Below are positions 14,163-21,273 of a stretch of 26,004 bases of DNA, one piece after another. The stretch spans positions 1 to 26,004 of the forward strand of contig CAZFHI010000028.1 in assembly GCA_964518875.1 (NCBI GenBank), in the 5' to 3' direction. Within the stretch, counting starts at the first letter, position 1, and every line of letters starts with the position of its first letter. The position numbers and the translations under genes were made by a program. The notes under the pieces are model-generated. The model did not search any database and was not told the origin of the DNA. It saw nothing but the letters and a program-made list of their open reading frames with translations. The stretch is from DTU024 sp964518875. GTDB taxonomy: Bacteria; Bacillota; Clostridia; Christensenellales; Aristaeellaceae.

Positions 14163-14599
14163 AACTGCATGAATTAAAACCGGCACCGGGTTCAACCCAG
14201 GCCAAAAAGCGTCTGGGGCGCGGCATAGGTTCCGGCCTTGGCAAGACCAGCGGCAAGGGCCACAAGGGCGCGAAGGCGCGCTCCGGCGGCGGAAAGGCTC
14301 CGGGCTTTGAAGGCGGACAGATGCCCTTGCAGAGGCGTCTGCCTAAGTTTGGCTTTGTTAACATATTTGCCAAAGAATACGCCTGTGTAAACGTGAAGGA
14401 CCTCGAGGTTTTTGAAGACGGAAGCCTTGTAAACTTCGATGTATTAAAAGAACGCGGATTGATTAAAAAAGGCAGGGATGGCCTTAAAATACTGGGCGAC
14501 GGCGAGCTTACCAAAAAGCTCAACGTAGAAGCGGTTAAGTTTACTGCCGCCGCCAAAGAAAAAATTGAAAAAGCAGGCGGCGCTGCTAAGGAGGTATAA
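14159..14599 (+). CDS. rplO: 50S ribosomal protein L15
   Basis: L15 is a late-assembly protein with a long basic extension through the 23S core. The 146 residues begin MKLHELKPAPGSTQAKKRLG from a GTG codon at 14159. The start is supported by AAGGAGG about nine bases upstream and by the family N-terminus. The glycine-rich arm (GSGLGKTSGKGHKGAKARSG) and GFEGGQMPLQRRLPKFGF are hallmark blocks. It overlaps rpmD by four bases, and secY follows after two bases. Confidence 0.98.
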   Translation: MKLHELKPAPGSTQAKKRLGRGIGSGLGKTSGKGHKGAKARSGGGKAPGFEGGQMPLQRRLPKFGFVNIFAKEYACVNVKDLEVFEDGSLVNFDVLKERGLIKKGRDGLKILGDGELTKKLNVEAVKFTAAAKEKIEKAGGAAKEV

Positions 14600-14601
14600 G
14601 T

Positions 14602-15903
14602 ATGTGGGATACGCTTCGTAGCGCATGGAGAGTTCCGGATGTGCGCAAAAAGCTCCTGTACACATTTTTCATGCTACTGTTATTCAGACTTGTTTCCGTT
14701 GTGCCGGTTCCGGGCATTAACGCAAGCGTGGTACAGGAGGTATCTCAACAGTTCGACGCCTTAAACCTGGTCAACATGATGACCGGTAACGCTTTTTCAC
14801 AGATGACGGTAATGGCGATGGGCATTACGCCTTACATTAACGCCAGCATTATTATTCAGCTTCTTACTATCGCTATTCCTGCGCTCGAACGCCTTGCAAA
14901 AGACGGCGGCGAGGAAGGCAAGCAGAAGATAAACCGCATAACGCGCTACACAGCGATAGGCTTAGCGGTTGTGCAGTCTATAGGCATAGTTTCAGGTCTT
15001 CAGTCAGCGTCCATGGGCGCAGGCTCCCAGAAGGTTCTGTTAAGCGAATACGATAACTTTTTTGGTCTTATGTCAATAGGCGTTATCATGGCCGCGGGCA
15101 CGGCGCTCGCTATGTGGATAGGCGAACGCGTTACCGCAAACGGCATAGGCAACGGCGTATCAATGCTTATATTCGCGGGTATAATATCCAACCTGTTCAA
15201 CGGAATTTTATCGTCTTTCCTGCAGGTAATAGGCGTGCAGCAAGGCAATACCACAGTTGTGCAGTTCGTAGTGCTCTTACTGTTTACTTTCCTGCTTATA
15301 CTCGTCGTAACGTTTGTTGATATGGGCGAACGCAGAATACCCGTGCAGTACGCAAAGCGCGTGGTAGGGCGCAAAATGTACGGCGGCCAGAGCACGCATA
15401 TACCGCTTAAGGTTTTATCCGTCGGCGTTCTTCCTTTAATATTCGCCTATTCGTTTATGGCGATGATAGGCACTACCATTGCGATGTTTGGAACAAACAC
15501 GCCTGCTTCCCTGTGGTGGCAGACCAACATGAGCCAGACAAGCTGGCTGTATTTAACAATAACCGCGCTTCTTATCGTCGCTTTCACTTACTTCTATGCG
15601 TCGATAAGCTTTAACCCTGTGGATATTTCCAAAAACATAAACCAGCAGGGCGGCACCATACCGGGCATACGCTCCGGCAAGAACACCACGGACTTCCTTC
15701 AGAGGATAAGCATTAGGCTTACGCTGTTTGCCGGCTTGTTCCTCGCAATACTTTCAACATTGCCTACTCTGCTTTACGTGTGGCTGAACGTTCAGATACC
15801 GTTCGCCGCTTCGTCTATACTTATAGCCGTGAGCGTAGCCATGGAAACTGTGCGCCAGCTTGAAGCCCAGATGGTAATGCGCAACTATAAAGGCTTCCTG
15901 TAA
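14602..15903 (+). CDS. secY: Preprotein translocase subunit SecY
   Basis: SecY is the protein-conducting channel of the Sec translocon in the cytoplasmic membrane. The 433 residues contain about ten membrane helices. Visible landmarks are DVRKKLLYTFFMLLLFRLVS (first helix), AMGITPYINASIIIQLLTIA (helix 2 with the family signature), ERRIPVQYAKRVVGRKMYGG (a cytosolic loop used for SecA and ribosome contacts), and GIRSGKNTTDFLQRISIRLT. The plug region after helix 1 is present (FDALNLVNMMTGNAFSQMTV). AAGGAGG at the end of rplO is its ribosome binding site. Confidence 0.99.
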   Translation: MWDTLRSAWRVPDVRKKLLYTFFMLLLFRLVSVVPVPGINASVVQEVSQQFDALNLVNMMTGNAFSQMTVMAMGITPYINASIIIQLLTIAIPALERLAKDGGEEGKQKINRITRYTAIGLAVVQSIGIVSGLQSASMGAGSQKVLLSEYDNFFGLMSIGVIMAAGTALAMWIGERVTANGIGNGVSMLIFAGIISNLFNGILSSFLQVIGVQQGNTTVVQFVVLLLFTFLLILVVTFVDMGERRIPVQYAKRVVGRKMYGGQSTHIPLKVLSVGVLPLIFAYSFMAMIGTTIAMFGTNTPASLWWQTNMSQTSWLYLTITALLIVAFTYFYASISFNPVDISKNINQQGGTIPGIRSGKNTTDFLQRISIRLTLFAGLFLAILSTLPTLLYVWLNVQIPFAASSILIAVSVAMETVRQLEAQMVMRNYKGFL

Positions 15904-15915
15904 GGTGAAAGCGCT

Positions 15916-16539
15916 ATGAATATAATTATGTTAGGCCCTCCCGGCTCAGGCAAGGGGACAATGGCGGCTTTGCTTGTAAAAAAGCTCGCCATTCCCCAGA
16001 TCTCAACCGGGGATATGCTTCGCAGCAACATGAAAGAAGGCACGGAGCTTGGCGTTAAAGCGAAACAATTTGTAGAAAAAGGCGAGCTTGTACCAGACAG
16101 CGTGGTAATCGCCATGGTGGAAGACCGCCTTAAAAAGCAGGACGCCTTAAAAGGATACATTTTAGACGGCTTCCCGCGCACTATCGCTCAGGCGAAAGCC
16201 CTTGCCGAGTTTGCAAAAATAGACGCGGTGCTTAATCTTGAGCTTTCAGATCAAAAAATAATAGACCGCCTTTCAGGGCGCCGGGTGTGCCCTGAATGTT
16301 CCGCTACTTACCATGTTTCGCAGCTTAACGGAAGCGATACATGCTCAAACTGCGGAGCAAAGCTCATCATCAGAAAAGATGATGAAAAAGCGACCGTTGA
16401 AAACCGCCTTAAAGTCTACCACGCTCAGACAGAGCCGCTTGTAGAATACTATAAGGAGCAGGGAATGCTTAAAACAGTTGAAGCAGACGGAACGGTCGAC
16501 GAAAACTATTCAAAGATACTCAAGGCGCTGGGAATCTGA
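15916..16539 (+). CDS. adk: Adenylate kinase, zinc-LID type
   Basis: Adenylate kinase interconverts ATP plus AMP with two ADP. The 207 residues show the P-loop GPPGSGKGT (7-15), the AMP-binding region ISTGDMLRSNMKEGTELG, and YILDGFPRT (81-89). The LID domain carries four cysteines, Cys125/Cys128 (VCPECSATYH) and Cys143/Cys146 (TCSNCGAKL), the zinc form common in Gram-positive bacteria. Threonine is followed by Met16 instead of the usual glutamine, a mild deviation. The ATG lies 12 bases after the secY stop, and map begins one base after the adk stop. Confidence 0.98.
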   Translation: MNIIMLGPPGSGKGTMAALLVKKLAIPQISTGDMLRSNMKEGTELGVKAKQFVEKGELVPDSVVIAMVEDRLKKQDALKGYILDGFPRTIAQAKALAEFAKIDAVLNLELSDQKIIDRLSGRRVCPECSATYHVSQLNGSDTCSNCGAKLIIRKDDEKATVENRLKVYHAQTEPLVEYYKEQGMLKTVEADGTVDENYSKILKALGI

Positions 16540-16540
16540 T

Positions 16541-17326
16541 ATGATTTTTCTTCGCAATGAGAAACAGCTGGACAAGATGCGCAGCGCCGGAGCTCTTCTT
16601 TATGAAATACTCCAGAAGCTTGCATCGGCGGTACGCCCCGGCATGACGACGCTGGCTCTTGACGCGTACGCAGAAGAGCTGATACGCCGCGCGGGCGCGA
16701 TACCTTCTTTTTTAAACTATCAGGGCTTCCCTAACTCCATCTGCGCGTCGGTAGATGAAACCGTAGTGCATGGAATACCATCGGACTCTGAAGTTTTGAA
16801 GGAAGGAAGCATCATAAGCATAGACTGCGGCGTCATTCTTGACGGCTGGCAGTCTGACAGCGCAATAACTGTGCCTGTTGGAAGCATAGCTCCTGAAGTG
16901 CAGCGCCTTATAGACGTTACGGAGCAGTGCTTTTTTGAGGGCGCTAAAATGGCGGTTGCAGGCAACCGCCTGGGCGATATAGGCAACGCGGTTCAGACCC
17001 TGGCGGAAAAAAACAACTACGGCGTTATACGCGAGCTTACGGGACACGGCATAGGCAGAAACATGCATGAGGACCCGAACGTGCCTAACTACGGCGAAAA
17101 GGGCAGGGGCTTAAAGCTTAAGGCGGGCATGACAATAGCCGTCGAACCGATGATTTCCATGGGAAATTACGACATAGTAATACACGACGACGGCTGGCGC
17201 ATAAGCACAGCGGACGGTTCCTTATGCTCCCATTATGAGCACACCATTGCCATAGGGGACGGTCTTCCGGAAATCCTTTCATACCCAGGCTTTTCGTGGG
17301 ACGAATACCTTAAATCCTCTAAATAA
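16541..17326 (+). CDS. map: Type I methionine aminopeptidase
   Basis: This enzyme removes the initiator methionine from nascent proteins using two metal ions. The 261 residues carry all five metal ligands: Asp95 (IDCGV), Asp106 (DSAIT), His169 (GHGIGRNMHEDP), Glu202 (VEPM) and Glu233 (HYEHT), plus His78 (VHGIP) near the substrate. The frame is open further upstream into adk, but the ATG at 16541 directly after the adk stop gives the family N-terminus MIFLRNEKQLDKMRSAG. Its ribosome binding site is weak (GGGAA), suggesting coupling to adk. Confidence 0.98.
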   Translation: MIFLRNEKQLDKMRSAGALLYEILQKLASAVRPGMTTLALDAYAEELIRRAGAIPSFLNYQGFPNSICASVDETVVHGIPSDSEVLKEGSIISIDCGVILDGWQSDSAITVPVGSIAPEVQRLIDVTEQCFFEGAKMAVAGNRLGDIGNAVQTLAEKNNYGVIRELTGHGIGRNMHEDPNVPNYGEKGRGLKLKAGMTIAVEPMISMGNYDIVIHDDGWRISTADGSLCSHYEHTIAIGDGLPEILSYPGFSWDEYLKSSK

Positions 17327-17387
17327 AGGCGACGCAAAAACATAAGCTGTTTAAATAAGCGTATGCCAAAACAAAGCAAGGCGAACG

Positions 17388-17393
17388 AAGGAG
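17388..17393 (+). promoter_or_regulatory. Ribosome binding site that selects a TTG start for the KOW protein
   Basis: AAGGAG is five bases before TTG 17399-17401. The only upstream in-frame ATG (17363) has no Shine-Dalgarno sequence. This favours the TTG. Confidence 0.55.
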
Positions 17394-17398
17394 AGCAT

Positions 17399-17686
17399 TT
17401 GAAACCGCAAATAAAACCGGGAATAGTTGTAAAATCCTTAAAAGGGCGTGACAAAGATCGTCTTTTTATGGTATTATATAAAGCGGACGCTGATTTTGCT
17501 ATGGTTTGCGACGGACAATTAAGAAAATTAGCTAAACCAAAGAAGAAAAGGTGCAAGCACCTTGCCGCTATGCCGTACGAGCTGGAGCAATGCCTTGCTC
17601 TGTACGAAGAAAAGCGGCTTAAAGACAGCGATGTTCGCAGCGCTCTGAATGCAGTGGAAAGCGAACTAACCGAAAAAACAAAATGA
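17399..17686 (+). CDS. KOW-domain RNA-binding protein (L14e-like)
   Basis: A 95-residue basic protein with an N-terminal KOW/SH3-like motif, PGIVVKSLKGRDKDRLFMVL, followed by ADFAMVCDGQLRKLAKPKKK and KHLAAM. This matches the small L14e-like KOW proteins (COG2163) encoded between map and infA in many Clostridia. They are presumed ribosome-associated, but their role is not established. The C-terminal third is an acidic/basic helix (ESELTEKTK end). A longer form starting at ATG 17363 would add 12 residues, without a visible ribosome binding site. Its place among ribosomal genes supports a translation-related role, which remains inference. Confidence 0.85.
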   Translation: MKPQIKPGIVVKSLKGRDKDRLFMVLYKADADFAMVCDGQLRKLAKPKKKRCKHLAAMPYELEQCLALYEEKRLKDSDVRSALNAVESELTEKTK

Positions 17687-17720
17687 ACCGAACTGATCTA
17701 AAAATAAAGGAGACTGTAGT

Positions 17721-17942
17721 TTGCCAAAAGAAGACGTCATTGAGTTAGAAGGAAAAGTAATAGAGGCGCTTCCAAACGCCATGTTCAGCGTAGAACTTGA
17801 GAACGGGCACCGTATAACGGCACACATATCCGGGAAAATGCGCATGCACTTTATACGCATATATTCAGGGGACAAAGTCACAGTGGAGCTTTCTCCTTAC
17901 GACTTGACTCGCGGGCGCATTACATGGCGCAGCAAAAACTAA
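17721..17942 (+). CDS. infA: Translation initiation factor IF-1
   Basis: IF-1 is an OB-fold protein that occupies the 30S A site during initiation. The 73 residues start from TTG (17721), set by AAAGGAGA upstream and the family N-terminus PKEDVIELEGKVIEALPNAM. FSVELENGHRITAHISGKMR and GDKVTVELSPYDLTRGRITW are almost identical to other Firmicutes. The rare TTG start of an essential factor may keep its expression below that of ribosomal proteins. Confidence 0.99.
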   Translation: MPKEDVIELEGKVIEALPNAMFSVELENGHRITAHISGKMRMHFIRIYSGDKVTVELSPYDLTRGRITWRSKN

Positions 17943-17971
17943 ATTTAAATTTATCACAGGAGGAAAGCAAA

Positions 17972-18085
17972 ATGAAAGTACGCCCTTCAGTAAAACCTAT
18001 ATGTGAAAAATGCAAGATCATCAAGCGCAAGGGCCGCGTGATGGTTATCTGCGAAAACCCAAAGCATAAGCAAAGGCAGGGCTAA
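17972..18085 (+). CDS. rpmJ: 50S ribosomal protein L36, zinc-binding form
   Basis: A 37-residue gene in the gap between infA and rpsM. Its product reads MKVRPSVKPICEKCKIIKRK and then GRVMVICENPKHKQRQG. Zinc ligands are Cys11, Cys14, Cys27 and His32, the C+ form of L36. A strong AGGAGG precedes the ATG by eight bases. Length and sequence are standard, and its place after infA is the conserved one. Confidence 0.98.
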   Translation: MKVRPSVKPICEKCKIIKRKGRVMVICENPKHKQRQG

Positions 18086-18100
18086 TAAATTCAAAGGTAG

Positions 18101-18171
18101 ACTGCGCGGGCGGCTGCCCTGAAAAACAGGGACCGTGCAGTTTTATCATAAATAAATTAGAGCGTAAGCTC
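18101..18171 (+). promoter_or_regulatory. Structured RNA element ahead of rpsM (alpha-operon leader or attenuator)
   Basis: ACTGCGCGG (18101-18109) pairs with CCGTGCAGT (18133-18141) with one G-U pair. Inside it CCCTG (18117-18121) pairs with CAGGG (18127-18131) around AAAAA. TTTT follows at 18141-18144, so the element is terminator-like but with a short U-tract. A second hairpin, GAGC-GTAA-GCTC, lies at 18160-18171. In E. coli S4 binds a pseudoknot at this same position before rpsM; an equivalent function is inference. Confidence 0.5.
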
Positions 18172-18208
18172 AATCAAGACAAAATTCATTTGGAGGTGTA
18201 TCCTACAC

Positions 18209-18589
18209 ATGGCACGTATAGCAGGTGTTGACCTGCCAAGGGAAAAACGCGTTGAGGTCGGATTAACCTATATTTTTGGAATAGGTCCATCCGTTTCGCG
18301 TAAAATTCTTGCAGAAACACAAATCGACCCTAATATCCGCGTAAAGGACCTCTCCGAAACTGATATCAGCAAGCTGCGTGATTATATTGAACACCACGTC
18401 AAGGTAGAAGGCGATCTGCGCCGTGAAGTTTCTTTAAACGTAAAGCGTTTGGTAGAAATAGGAAGCTACCGCGGCGTACGCCACAGGCGCAGTCTTCCTG
18501 TGCGCGGCCAGAATACCAAGCAGAACGCGCGCACCCGTAAGGGACCGAAGAAACAGGTTGCCGGCAGCAAGAAAGCCGCCAGCGTATAA
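18209..18589 (+). CDS. rpsM: 30S ribosomal protein S13
   Basis: S13 links the 30S head to L5 of the large subunit and contacts P-site tRNA. The 126 residues begin MARIAGVDLPREKRVEVGLT, include YIFGIGPSVSRKILAE and the helix-two-turns-helix, then the basic tail GSYRGVRHRRSLPVRGQNTK and ARTRKGPKK. TTGGAGGTG lies twelve bases before the ATG. It heads the alpha-operon segment rpsM-rpsK-rpsD-rpoA-rplQ. Confidence 0.99.
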   Translation: MARIAGVDLPREKRVEVGLTYIFGIGPSVSRKILAETQIDPNIRVKDLSETDISKLRDYIEHHVKVEGDLRREVSLNVKRLVEIGSYRGVRHRRSLPVRGQNTKQNARTRKGPKKQVAGSKKAASV

Positions 18590-18620
18590 TTGATATCAAC
18601 ATATACGGAGGATAATTTAT

Positions 18621-19019
18621 ATGGCTAAAACCATTGTGAAGAAGGGTTCACGCCGCCGCCGCGAGAAAAAATTCGTGGAGCGCGGAGTGGTGCATATCCG
18701 TTCTTCATTTAATAACACCATAGTAACAATAACAGATACGCAGGGAAATACTCTGAGCTGGGCGTCTGCCGGCGGCATGGGCTTCCGCGGAAATAAAAAA
18801 TCCACGCCTTTCGCCGCTCAAACAGCTGCAGAAACCGCGGCCAGGGCTGCGGCGGAGTTCGGTCTGCGTACGGTAGATGTTTACGTAAAAGGCCCGGGCT
18901 CGGGAAGAGAAGCGGCTATCCGCTCTTTACAGACAGCAGGTCTTGAAGTAACAATGATAAAGGACGTCACGCCCATACCGCATAACGGCTGCCGTCCGCC
19001 TAAACGCAGAAGAGTATAA
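18621..19019 (+). CDS. rpsK: 30S ribosomal protein S11
   Basis: S11 lies on the 30S platform near the mRNA exit. The 132 residues contain GVVHIRSSFNNTIVTITDTQ, GNTLSWASAGGMGFRGNKKS, TPFAAQTAAETAARAAAEFG and the C-terminus TPIPHNGCRPPKRRRV. These are all invariant family blocks. GGAGG is ten bases upstream of the ATG. Confidence 0.99.
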   Translation: MAKTIVKKGSRRRREKKFVERGVVHIRSSFNNTIVTITDTQGNTLSWASAGGMGFRGNKKSTPFAAQTAAETAARAAAEFGLRTVDVYVKGPGSGREAAIRSLQTAGLEVTMIKDVTPIPHNGCRPPKRRRV

Positions 19020-19033
19020 AAGGAGGTCCAATA

Positions 19034-19663
19034 ATGGCACGTTATACAAGCTCTGCTTGCCGTCAATGCCGTCGTGAGGGCGCCAAGCTCTTCCTGAAGG
19101 GTGAAAAGTGCTATTCACAGAAATGCGCATTAACAAAACGTCCGACTCCTCCGGGACAGCACGGACAGGCTCGTCAGCGTAAGATGAGCGAATACGGCTT
19201 GCAGCTTAGAGAAAAACAAAAAGCGCGCCGCGCATACGGCTTGCTTGAAGCGCAGTTTAAGCTTACATATAATAAAGCGACAAAAATGAAAGGCGTTACG
19301 GGCGAAAACCTGTTGCAGCTGTTAGAGCGCAGGCTCGACAACGTTGTGTACAGGGCAGGCTTCGCTTCCTCAAGGGCGCAGGCCCGTCAGCTCGTAGGCC
19401 ACGGCCATTTTCTTGTCGACGGCAAAAAGGTAGACATACCTTCATATACCGTAAAAGAAAACCAGGTAATAACCGTTAAGAAGCGCAGCCGCGAGATGGA
19501 GCATTTTAAGGCTGTTCGCGAGGACGGTTCATCACGTATAATACCAAAGTGGCTCAGCGTCAACGCAGACAACTTAACCGCTTCAGTACTGGCTTTGCCT
19601 GCGCGTGATGACGTAGATTTTGCTTTGCAGGAAAACATGATCGTCGAATTTTACTCCCGTTAG
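19034..19663 (+). CDS. rpsD: 30S ribosomal protein S4, zinc-binding form
   Basis: S4 nucleates assembly of the 16S 5' domain and in several bacteria represses its own operon. The 209 residues begin MARYTSSACRQCRREGAKLF. They carry a C+ zinc site with Cys9, Cys12, Cys26 and Cys31. The S4 domain shows RLDNVVYRAGFASSRAQARQ and LVGHGHFLVDGKKVDIPSYT. AAAGGAGG is eight bases before the ATG. Its place upstream of rpoA follows the alpha-operon order, unlike B. subtilis where rpsD is elsewhere. Confidence 0.99.
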   Translation: MARYTSSACRQCRREGAKLFLKGEKCYSQKCALTKRPTPPGQHGQARQRKMSEYGLQLREKQKARRAYGLLEAQFKLTYNKATKMKGVTGENLLQLLERRLDNVVYRAGFASSRAQARQLVGHGHFLVDGKKVDIPSYTVKENQVITVKKRSREMEHFKAVREDGSSRIIPKWLSVNADNLTASVLALPARDDVDFALQENMIVEFYSR

Positions 19664-19701
19664 TAATATTATCTTATGTTTAACAAAGGAGGAAGTTTGG
19701 C

Positions 19702-20649
19702 GTGATTACAGAAATCAACAATGCTCATATAGAGTGCACAAAAAAGAACGAGCGAGAGCATTACGCCTGCTTCGAAGTAGAGCCATTGGAGCGCGGCTTT
19801 GGCCATACGCTCGGCAACGCTTTGCGCAGGGTACTGATAAGTTCGCTTCCTGGCGCCGCTGTTACAAGCATCAACATAGAAGGCGTACAGCACGAGTTTT
19901 CAACTGTTCCCGGCGTCAAGGAAGATGTAACCGAAATAATCCTCAACATAAAGGAACTTGCTGTAAAGCTTCATACCGATCAGCCTAAGATACTTGAAAT
20001 AAGCGCCGTAGGCCCGTGCAAGGTAAGCGCGGGAGACATACGCGTGGACAGCGAGGTAGAAGTTGTAAACCCGGATCTTCATATAGCTACCTTAAGCAGG
20101 GACGCGAAGCTCCACATCTGGATGACGCTCGACAGGGGCCGCGGCTATGTTCCGGCAGAGCGCAATAAGCAAAACCCCATGCCTATAGGCGTAATACCCA
20201 TAGATTCAATATATACGCCTATTAAAAAGGTAAACTATAATGTAGAGGATACGCGCGTCGGCCAGGCGATGGACTACGACAAGCTCACTTTAGAAGTATG
20301 GACCAACGGCAGCATAAGCCCGGAAGAAGCCATAGGCATGGCCGCGAAGGTGCTTACAGAGCAGCTTACTATTTTTGCTGAGCTTAAGGACCGCCCGTCT
20401 GTAACGGAGCAGGACGAGCCTCAGGAAGAAGAAAAGGCACAGTACGACGAAATGACAATAGAAGAACTGGATCTTTCAGTCCGTGCCTTCAACTGTTTAA
20501 AGCGCGCCAACATCAAGACGGTGGGAGAGCTTATAGAAAAGACCCCCGAAGAAATGATGAAGGTGCGCAATCTGGGCAAGAAGAGCCTGGAAGAAGTGGA
20601 TGAAAAGCTCGCACTTATGGGGCTTTCACTGCGTAAACCCGAAGAATAA
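19702..20649 (+). CDS. rpoA: DNA-directed RNA polymerase subunit alpha
   Basis: The alpha dimer scaffolds RNA polymerase assembly, and its C-terminal domain binds UP elements and regulators. The 315 residues start at GTG 19702, nine bases after AAAGGAGG. Residues 29-57 hold the dimerisation signature (LERGFGHTLGNALRRVLISS). The N-terminal domain runs to about 230, followed by an acidic linker (QDEPQEEEKAQYD). The C-terminal domain begins near 250 with EMTIEELDLSVRAFNCLKRA and has MMKVRNLGKKSLEEVDEKLA, the helix-hairpin-helix part that contacts DNA. Confidence 0.99.
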   Translation: MITEINNAHIECTKKNEREHYACFEVEPLERGFGHTLGNALRRVLISSLPGAAVTSINIEGVQHEFSTVPGVKEDVTEIILNIKELAVKLHTDQPKILEISAVGPCKVSAGDIRVDSEVEVVNPDLHIATLSRDAKLHIWMTLDRGRGYVPAERNKQNPMPIGVIPIDSIYTPIKKVNYNVEDTRVGQAMDYDKLTLEVWTNGSISPEEAIGMAAKVLTEQLTIFAELKDRPSVTEQDEPQEEEKAQYDEMTIEELDLSVRAFNCLKRANIKTVGELIEKTPEEMMKVRNLGKKSLEEVDEKLALMGLSLRKPEE

Positions 20650-20681
20650 TACAGCCCTGTGCGGGCAAAGGAGGAAACACA

Positions 20682-21191
20682 ATGGCACAACGTAAGCTTG
20701 GAAGGCCGGCGGCACAGCGCTCGGCGCTGTTGCGCAACCAGGTTACCGCCCTTCTCTGGAACGGGAAAATAGAAACAACGCTCTATCGTGCCAAGGAAGT
20801 ACGCCGCATGGCGGAGCGCCTTGTAACTTTGGCGGTTCGCGAATACGATAAAACGGAGCAGGTTACCAAAGAATACCATAACGATAAGGGCCAGGTTGTA
20901 AGCATAGAAGTTACGAACGACCTTCCGTCAAAACTGCACGCCAGGCGCCGTATGATGGCGTACCTTTACGACGTAAAGCCTGTAAAGGAGCACGGCGAAA
21001 GCAAGAGCGACTATTTTGAGCGTACAAAGGACAACAAGCATCCGGTGGTGGAAAAGCTTTTCAGAGAATACGGTCCCAAGTACCGCAAGCGCAATGAAGA
21101 GAAAAACGCCGCAGGCGGATACACAAGGATATATCGCCTTGGGCCGCGCCGCGGAGACGCCGCTGAGATGGTCATAATTGAAATGGTCTGA
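20682..21191 (+). CDS. rplQ: 50S ribosomal protein L17, long form
   Basis: L17 sits near the tunnel exit. The N-terminal block (QRKLGRPAAQRSALLRNQVT, ALLWNGKIETTLYRAKEVRR) and C-terminal block (GGYTRIYRLGPRRGDAAEMV) are canonical. At 169 residues it is about 50 longer than B. subtilis L17. The extra length is in the middle: EYDKTEQVTKEYHNDKGQVV after the first domain, and a charged segment around VKEHGESKSDYFERTKDNKH after LHARRRMMAYLYDVKPV. Similar expansions occur in some Clostridia, as I recall. It is the last gene before the operon terminator. Confidence 0.97.
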   Translation: MAQRKLGRPAAQRSALLRNQVTALLWNGKIETTLYRAKEVRRMAERLVTLAVREYDKTEQVTKEYHNDKGQVVSIEVTNDLPSKLHARRRMMAYLYDVKPVKEHGESKSDYFERTKDNKHPVVEKLFREYGPKYRKRNEEKNAAGGYTRIYRLGPRRGDAAEMVIIEMV

Positions 21192-21204
21192 TTGTAATTT
21201 ATTA

Positions 21205-21234
21205 AGAGTCGGTTTACCGGCTCTTTTGTTTTTT
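21205..21234 (+). terminator. Intrinsic terminator of the ribosomal superoperon
   Basis: AGAGTCGG (21205-21212) pairs with CCGGCTCT (21217-21224), with one G-T pair and a TTTA loop. It is followed by the T-rich run TTTGTTTTTT (21225-21234). It begins 13 bases after the rplQ stop. Confidence 0.92.
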
Positions 21235-21254
21235 AAAGGGAAACGGGGTATAAT
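21226..21254 (+). promoter_or_regulatory. Promoter of the nadD-yqeK operon, overlapping the upstream terminator
   Basis: TTGTTT (21226-21231) lies within the terminator T-run and TATAAT (21249-21254) follows after 17 bases. Transcription would begin near 21260, only about 13 bases before the start codon and right at the GGGAGG ribosome binding site. Confidence 0.6.
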
Positions 21255-21273
21255 GCAACCGGGAGGTATGCGT

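Noticed and set aside
16478..16540. Extended N-terminus for methionine aminopeptidase starting within adk
   Set aside because: It would overlap adk by 62 bases and add residues absent from the family; the ATG at 16541 gives the conserved N-terminus.
5469..21191. Possible CRISPR array or phage/mobile system in the window
   Set aside because: No regularly spaced short palindromic repeats, integrase, phage genes or defence genes were found; the only mobile trace is the transposase tail at 295-507.
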